A DNA stretch of 10,402 nt from DATEZO01 sp035255485. GTDB lineage: Bacteria > Pseudomonadota > Gammaproteobacteria > Burkholderiales > Burkholderiaceae_D. The stretch covers positions 1-10,402 of the forward strand of contig DATEZO010000296.1 of the NCBI GenBank assembly GCA_035255485.1, given 5' to 3'. Numbering within the stretch: the first letter of the stretch is position 1; the number at the start of each line of letters is the position of its first letter. Under the pieces are notes generated by a model, which was not told the DNA's origin, searched no databases, and was given only the letters and a program-made list of their open reading frames with translations. Made by a program: the position numbers and the translations under genes. Shown one piece after another: positions 6,018 to 10,402 of this stretch.

Positions 6018-8957
6018 TCAGGCCGGGTGCAGGGCGGTTTTCCTGAGTAGTTTTTCAATCTGCTGCGCCGGCAGCGGGCGGCTGAAGTAATAGCCCTGTA
6101 TCTGGCCGCACTGATGTTCGCGCAGGAACTCCAGCTGTTCCGCGGTTTCCACGCCCTCCGCCACCACCCGCAGCTTCATGCTGTGCGCCATCACGATGAT
6201 CGCCTTGACAATCGCCGCATCGTCATTGCTGCTGGTGATATCCTTGATGAAAGAGCGATCGATCTTCAGCGCATGGATCGGAAAGCGCTGCAGATAGGAG
6301 AGACTCGAATAGCCGGTGCCGAAATCGTCGATCGACAAATGCACCCCCATCTCGCTCAAATGGTGCAGCGTGCCCGCCGTCGCTTGCGGGTTTCCCATGA
6401 TGATGCTTTCCGTGATTTCCAGCTCCAGCGCCGTGGCGCTGCAACCGGTGTCCTGCAACACCTGCGCCACCATGCTGACGATATCGTTGTCCCGGAACTG
6501 GCGCGCCGACAGGTTGACCGCCATGCGGGCCGGCGCCAGCCCGGCCTGCTGCCATGCCCGCTGCTGGGCGCAGGCGGTGCGCAACACCCATGCACCGATC
6601 GGCACGATCAGGCCGGTTTCTTCCGCAATCGGAATGAACTCGTTGGGCGCGATCATCGGCTCGCCATGCGGCTGCCAGCGGACCAGGGCTTCGACGCCGA
6701 CGATGGCGCCGCTCGCGATATCGAGCTGCGGCTGGTAATGCAGCACGAATTCGTGCCGCTCCAGAGCGCTGCGCAGGCGCGCTTCCAGCTTCAGGCGTTC
6801 CAGGGTAAGGGCATTCATCTCATGCGCATAAAACTGGAAGTTGTTGCCGCCGCGTTCCTTGGCCTGGTACATCGCCGTATCGGCATTTTGCAGCAGGGTC
6901 GGGCCATCCAGTCCGTCTTTCGGAAACAGGCTGATGCCGATGCTGGCGCTGGGAAACAGCTTCTGTCCCAGGATCGTCATCGGCTGCGCCAGCGAGTGCA
7001 GGGTTTGCCGGGCCAGCATGGCCACATCGTCCTCGCGCGCGACATCGGCCAGGATCACGACGAATTCATCGCCGCCCAGGCGCGCCACGGTATCGCCGTC
7101 GCGGACATTGGCCAGCAGCCGGAAGCTGCTGTTGACGATCACCTTGTCGCCGGCGTCATGGCCCAGGCTGTCGTTGATATTCTTGAAGCGGTCCAGATCG
7201 ATCAGCATCACCGCGACATGCCGGCCTGCGCGATGGGCATACACGATTGCCTGCGACAGCCGGTCATGCAACAGGGTGCGGTTGGGCAAGCTGGTCAGGG
7301 CATCGTGATGCGCCAGATGCAGCAACTCCTCTTCCATGCGCTTCTGGTTCGAAATGTCCTCGATTGCGACAATGAAATACTGCGGTAATCCGAACGCATC
7401 GCGCACCAGCGATACCGAAACTGTCGTCCAGATGTAATTGCCGTTCTTGCACAGGAAGCGCTTCTGGAGTGAATAGTCGTCGATTTCGCCGGCCACTGCA
7501 CGCCGTATCGGTTCCAGAGAGGCGTTCATGTCGGCCGGATGCGTGATGGCATGCACCGTCAGTGTCCGTAGCTCCTCTACCGAATAGCCCAGGATCTGGG
7601 ATAGCTTGCGGTTGCCACGCAGCCAGCGGCCCTCGATGGTTGCATGTGCCAATCCCACCGCCGCCTGATTGAAAGTGGCCAGAAACCGCTCTTCGCTGGC
7701 GCGTAGACTGGCCTTCGCTTGCAACCGTTCGGTAATGTCCTTGATCAGCGCCACCAGGACATGCCGGCCTTCGGACTGCAGTGCGCGCAGCTTGCCTTCC
7801 ACCTGCAGGCGGGAGCCGTCCTTGCGCCACAACACCGTCTTGATGACATCGGACTTGCTGTCGCTGTGGATCACCTGGTCGTAATAGGCCGCCAGCTTTT
7901 CCTGGCTGATGCTACCCCTGGTCTGGTGCGGCTCCAGTTGCAGCATTTCCTCCCGGCTGTAGCCCAGCATCTGGCACGCCGTTTCATTGACATCGATGAT
8001 GCGCATGCCGGCCCGGTCAATCACGTAAACCGCATCGGTGGAGCGGTCCATCCCGATGCGGAATTGCCGCCACTCGTTTTCCGTGCGCACGCGCTGGGTG
8101 ACATCCTGCGCCACCAGTAGCCATAGCGGTTCTTTTTCCAGCAGCGCGCTGGAGACGGTGAATTCAATATGACGCTGCCCCATGGCTGCCGGCAAGGCCA
8201 GCACCAGCGTTTGCATGGCGGGCGATTGTGTCAGGCACTCTGCCAGTTGCGAGTTGTCGGGAAAGAGGGCGCTCAGGGGCATGCCGAGCACAGACACCTC
8301 CGGATCCATGTCGCAGATACGCCGCATTGCATCGTTCATCGAGCGCACGTAATGCGCGGCATCGATCACCATGACGCCGGACGGCATGCTGGCAATCACT
8401 TGTTCTGCAAAATTCTTGTGCTGCAAAATGGCTTGATGGTCAATCTGGAAATAGGCATCGAGCGTCAGGCCGAGATCCAGAAAGACGATTTTGAGCAGGG
8501 CATCATGAATTTGCAGGAACAGTTTCGGATCTTCCTTCAGGATCGGCCACAGCGACGGAGTCAGTTCGGAAAGATATTTGCGGTAGGCGCCGATATACCA
8601 CTTCGGCTCCAGGCCGATGCGCTGATGCACCTCGCCCACCCGTACGCGATGGTGCACATAATCCGGGCCATATTCACCACTGGTTAACTGACTGAAATAA
8701 ATGTTGTGCGACTGCTTCAGGCGCGCCACGATCTCATCATTGTGCAGCAGCTTTTTCAGCGGTGGAAAAGTGAGCAGATGACTATAGAAGGCATCCGCAA
8801 GTACATGATGCTGCTGCGACAATTCCTGATGGATCTGTCGCAACAGCGCAACATCGGCATCGGTAAATTCCAGGAAGGCTTTACGTTGCTCAATTTCATC
8901 CTGATTTAACCCGATTTCGCGGGCAATCGTTTTGACTACCTGATTTTCATTATCCAT
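6018..8957 (-). CDS. Globin-coupled sensor with three PAS domains, GGDEF and EAL
   Basis: From the ATG at 8957 the protein is 979 residues long. The N-terminus is a globin-coupled sensor (about 22-175): FLEFTDADVALL, FYSHLL with a candidate distal Tyr (Y58), and VGEVHQRIGLEPKWYIGAY with the proximal heme His (H111). Three PAS domains follow (about 180-290, 293-412 and 417-541), the third with a PAC-like end. The GGDEF domain (about 550-710) keeps the active motif GGDEF (628-632) and an inhibitory I-site RDGD (619-622) five residues before it. The EAL domain (about 718-972) keeps EAL (756-758), AVNLS, ELEITES, DDFGTGYSSL, LKIDRSF, AEGVET and QGYYFSRPL, so both cyclic-di-GMP synthesis and breakdown look chemically possible. 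The likely role is to control cyclic-di-GMP in response to O2 or another heme ligand, in the cytoplasm; no membrane segment is seen. The start is uncertain: in-frame GTG codons at 9005 and 9041 would add 16 or 28 residues, and none of the starts has a strong ribosome-binding site. Confidence 0.93.
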   Translation of the reverse strand: MDNENQVVKTIAREIGLNQDEIEQRKAFLEFTDADVALLRQIHQELSQQHHVLADAFYSHLLTFPPLKKLLHNDEIVARLKQSHNIYFSQLTSGEYGPDYVHHRVRVGEVHQRIGLEPKWYIGAYRKYLSELTPSLWPILKEDPKLFLQIHDALLKIVFLDLGLTLDAYFQIDHQAILQHKNFAEQVIASMPSGVMVIDAAHYVRSMNDAMRRICDMDPEVSVLGMPLSALFPDNSQLAECLTQSPAMQTLVLALPAAMGQRHIEFTVSSALLEKEPLWLLVAQDVTQRVRTENEWRQFRIGMDRSTDAVYVIDRAGMRIIDVNETACQMLGYSREEMLQLEPHQTRGSISQEKLAAYYDQVIHSDSKSDVIKTVLWRKDGSRLQVEGKLRALQSEGRHVLVALIKDITERLQAKASLRASEERFLATFNQAAVGLAHATIEGRWLRGNRKLSQILGYSVEELRTLTVHAITHPADMNASLEPIRRAVAGEIDDYSLQKRFLCKNGNYIWTTVSVSLVRDAFGLPQYFIVAIEDISNQKRMEEELLHLAHHDALTSLPNRTLLHDRLSQAIVYAHRAGRHVAVMLIDLDRFKNINDSLGHDAGDKVIVNSSFRLLANVRDGDTVARLGGDEFVVILADVAREDDVAMLARQTLHSLAQPMTILGQKLFPSASIGISLFPKDGLDGPTLLQNADTAMYQAKERGGNNFQFYAHEMNALTLERLKLEARLRSALERHEFVLHYQPQLDIASGAIVGVEALVRWQPHGEPMIAPNEFIPIAEETGLIVPIGAWVLRTACAQQRAWQQAGLAPARMAVNLSARQFRDNDIVSMVAQVLQDTGCSATALELEITESIIMGNPQATAGTLHHLSEMGVHLSIDDFGTGYSSLSYLQRFPIHALKIDRSFIKDITSSNDDAAIVKAIIVMAHSMKLRVVAEGVETAEQLEFLREHQCGQIQGYYFSRPLPAQQIEKLLRKTALHPA

Positions 8958-9049
8958 ACCGGGATTCAGTCCAGCTGCGATGGGGGCTGCCGTGTTCCAT
9001 TGCACGTCGCCTGTCTGCCTTGCGGGGCATTGAATAGTCACGAATGCTT

Positions 9050-9094
9050 GATAGGTGTTCTGTAAATTTTCAGCACCGACAACTGTAACCTATC
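9050..9094. repeat. Inverted repeat upstream of the globin-coupled sensor gene
   Basis: GATAGGT (9050-9056) and ACCTATC (9088-9094) are perfect inverted copies 31 bases apart, with a smaller nested pair GGTG (9054-9057) and CACC (9074-9077). They lie in the AT-rich stretch just upstream of the sensor gene, where its promoter should be. This could be a regulator site or a leader hairpin. The stretch from 8958 to 9312 otherwise holds no gene I can support. It also contains another 7-base inverted pair, CCAGTCA (9175-9181) and TGACTGG (9202-9208). Confidence 0.35.
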
Positions 9095-9258
9095 ATCAGC
9101 CGGTTAATAAAGATAATTTCCAACAGGAAAGAAAGTGCGAGTATAGAGGCAAGCCAGAAAAGACGTGCTTGATCCCAGTCAAGTAATACCATCCGGAAAA
9201 GTGACTGGTGACAATTGGTATCCCGACGCCATGCGGCTGCCGCCACACTTGGAATTAC

Positions 9259-9285
9259 AAGACACCCCGTGCTGCCGGTGTCCTT
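9259..9285 (-). terminator. Possible weak terminator of the small gene
   Basis: AAGACACC (9259-9266) pairs with GGTGTCCTT (9277-9285) with one bulged base. On the minus strand the stem is followed by TTGTAATT, which is only moderately U-rich. It lies 28 bases after the stop of the 68-residue gene. Position supports a terminator; the tail is poor. Confidence 0.35.
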
Positions 9286-9312
9286 GCCAGCACTGCCAGG
9301 CGCGCTGTTGCG

Positions 9313-9519
9313 TTACCCGAGCTCGGCACCGATACGGTCGGCATGGCGGCGCTGGGCGGTGAGTACCTCGAAGCGGGTCGGCGTTCTGCCCATCAGCACC
9401 GCAACCGCGCGCCCGAGCGCTGTCCGGGGCCAGGCCCAATCAGGGTTGCTGCCAAACGAAGCAGCGGAGCGATCCGCCATGGCAATCAGTTCATCCAGGT
9501 CTTCTTCGCTAAGGATCAT
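9313..9519 (-). CDS. Hypothetical protein, 68 residues
   Basis: I do not recognise this protein. It begins MILSEEDLDELIAMADRS, an acidic probably helical segment, continues with a Trp-containing turn (SNPDWAWPRTALGR) and ends with a basic helix (FEVLTAQRRHADRIGAELG). There is no signal peptide, membrane segment or cysteine. The ATG at 9519 was chosen over an in-frame TTG at 9558; neither has a clear ribosome-binding site. Its ATG overlaps, as ATGA, the stop of a 28-codon minus-strand frame that starts just after ybaN, so coupling to a tiny upstream peptide is conceivable. The balanced amphipathic composition, the conserved minus orientation and the lack of any better frame on either strand favour a real gene, possibly in one transcript with ybaN. 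Confidence 0.5.
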   Translation of the reverse strand: MILSEEDLDELIAMADRSAASFGSNPDWAWPRTALGRAVAVLMGRTPTRFEVLTAQRRHADRIGAELG

Positions 9520-9604
9520 GTGACGATATGGAGTAATTGGTCGAGCCGTAATCGGCAATTCAACTGACCGTGGTTTTTATCGAGCAAATAGTATTGCACG
9601 CGTT

Positions 9605-10027
9605 TCAGTTCGCACCCTGTTCGCGCTTGCCAGGCCGGGTTTCCCGGGTCGGCAGGCGCCACATCCAGACCGCGACGGTAATCGCGATGGCGGCCAGCAG
9701 GCCTTGCAGCCAGATCCGATCGCGTACCAGCCAGATCGATCCGCCGATGGATAGCGCCATCATGGATAGCGCCGTAATTTTCACTTTGCGCGGCAGGCTG
9801 TGATGGCGTTCCCAATTGTCGATCAAAGGACCGAATCGCGGATGCGCCAGCAGGCGGCGATGCAGCCGTGGCGACGCGCGGGCCCAGCATGCCGCGGTCA
9901 ACAGCAGGAAGGGCGTGGTCGGCAACAGCGGCAGAAACATGCCCGCCACGCCGAGTGCCAGCGAAAGCGCACCGGCGCACCACAGAAGGACTTGTAGCGC
10001 CGGACGATGAGGAAATTTTCGCCACAT
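9605..10027 (-). CDS. ybaN: YbaN/DUF454 family inner-membrane protein
   Basis: The 140-residue protein carries the DUF454 signature: a first hydrophobic segment (about 11-30), then FLPLLPTTPFLLLTAACWAR (31-50), SPRLHRRLL (52-60) and FGPLIDNWERH (65-75), followed by two more membrane segments (about 84-101 and 106-124) and a basic tail. The length matches the family (about 120-150). It should sit in the inner membrane; its biochemical function is not established. The ATG has AAGGA (plus-strand 10035-10039) seven bases upstream, a site that overlaps the end of the EAL relic before it. The small hypothetical gene follows 85 bases downstream in the same direction. Confidence 0.9.
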   Translation of the reverse strand: MWRKFPHRPALQVLLWCAGALSLALGVAGMFLPLLPTTPFLLLTAACWARASPRLHRRLLAHPRFGPLIDNWERHHSLPRKVKITALSMMALSIGGSIWLVRDRIWLQGLLAAIAITVAVWMWRLPTRETRPGKREQGAN

Positions 10028-10030
10028 CCG

Positions 10031-10150
10031 CTATTCCTTTTTCAGTGTTTTACCCTGTCGGAGAATGGCTTCGAATGCATCGACGGCCAGTGGCCGGCTG
10101 AAATAATAGCCTTGCATCTGGTGTTTCCCGAAAATACTGGCCAAGGAAAG
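10031..10150 (-). pseudogene. C-terminal fragment of an EAL (cyclic-di-GMP phosphodiesterase) domain
   Basis: On the minus strand the frame ending at TAG 10033-10031 reads FGKHQMQGYYFSRPLAVD and then a helix to the stop. This is the last helix-strand element of an EAL domain; compare QIQGYYFSRPLPAQQIEKLL in the sensor protein of this window. The DNA match is close: 24 of 27 bases agree between 10095-10121 and 6079-6105. Upstream the frame continues without recognisable EAL sequence to the TAG at 10192-10190, which is the stop of the chemoreceptor gene. There is no start codon with a ribosome-binding site, and none of the catalytic residues are present. It is best read as the tail left after deletion of an EAL gene, with the deletion joint somewhere in 10140-10190. 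Confidence 0.75.
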
Positions 10151-10189
10151 GGAATCATCTCGCATCCACCGGATTGGAAAAGAGATCTC

Positions 10190-10402
10190 CTAGAATTCTT
10201 CCCAGTCGTCGCCGGCAGGCGCGGATGCCGCCGGTGCGATGCGGCGCACCGGTGCGGCCGTAGTCCTGGCCATGGCCACCGGCGTGACCGCCTTGCGCCC
10301 CGTCCTGTCCGCCACCGCCTGCAGCCCCGGCCTGGCCATACCTGCCGTCGCACCCTCCAGCTGGAATACGCTCACCACCTGCGCCAGCTGGCCAGCCTGC
10401 TC
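10190..10402 (-). CDS. Methyl-accepting chemotaxis protein, C-terminal 70 codons only
   Basis: The frame is open from the right edge to TAG at 10192-10190. It starts EQAGQLAQVVSVFQL, the usual end of the cytoplasmic signalling and methylation helices of a transducer. A Pro/Ala-rich flexible linker follows, and the protein ends DDWEEF. A terminal pentapeptide of the xWxxF type (NWETF in E. coli Tsr and Tar) is the docking site for CheR and CheB, so this receptor probably recruits its own adaptation enzymes. The ligand-binding, membrane and signalling domains lie outside the window. The EAL relic begins directly after its stop, in the same frame. Confidence 0.85.
   Translation of the reverse strand, partial: EQAGQLAQVVSVFQLEGATAGMARPGLQAVADRTGRKAVTPVAMARTTAAPVRRIAPAASAPAGDDWEEF

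Noticed and set aside
6114..7388. 424-codon plus-strand open frame opposite the GGDEF/EAL region
   Set aside because: Its composition is rich in His, Arg, Gln and Asp with no recognisable motif, and the opposite strand encodes conserved GGDEF and EAL motifs over the same bases. It is a GC-driven antisense frame.
9516..10025. 169-codon minus-strand frame overlapping ybaN
   Set aside because: It is a frame-shifted shadow of ybaN, whose DUF454 signature and ribosome-binding site are clear. Only its last 28 codons extend past ybaN, and they are mentioned as a possible leader.
1..10402. CRISPR arrays, tRNA genes and integrase attachment sites
   Set aside because: No regularly spaced long repeats, cloverleaf sequence or long direct repeat pair was found by eye.

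Overview
The window looks like a chromosomal segment of a betaproteobacterium, most likely Burkholderiales close to Oxalobacteraceae. This is inferred from the moderately high GC content, the codon use, a chemoreceptor tail ending in DWEEF, and the mix of metY, ybaN and cyclic-di-GMP genes. No rRNA or tRNA gene was found, so the placement is an inference. All intact genes lie on the minus strand.

Left part (1-3973), accessory: a tightly coupled operon read right to left. It begins with a 61-residue ribbon-helix-helix protein (3973-3788), whose stop codon shares one base with the start of a 944-residue SNF2-family helicase (3788-954). The helicase stop in turn overlaps by 8 bases the start of an AlbA_2/Schlafen-type ATP-binding protein (961 to beyond base 1). 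The operon continues off the left edge. A DNA-binding regulator, a SNF2 ATPase and an AlbA_2 protein, coupled in this way next to transposon debris, suggest a defence or DNA-surveillance cassette whose remaining genes are not visible. Three CATC boxes at exact 10-base spacing just upstream of the first gene may be its operator.

Boundary (about 3990-4560): AT-rich DNA holding a decayed IS630-type transposase on the plus strand (internal deletion, one-base frameshift, premature stop), then a palindrome and the terminator of the next gene. This is probably the edge of the accessory block.

Middle part (4561-9041): metY (O-acetylhomoserine sulfhydrylase) with a clear terminator, preceded by a very large sensor gene: globin-coupled sensor, three PAS domains, GGDEF and EAL. 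It is predicted to read O2 or another heme ligand and to make and/or degrade cyclic-di-GMP.

Right part (9042-10402): a non-coding stretch with several inverted repeats, a small unrecognised gene (68 residues), a ybaN/DUF454 membrane protein, a relic of an EAL-domain C-terminus, and the last 70 codons of a methyl-accepting chemotaxis protein with a CheR-docking tail, cut by the right edge.
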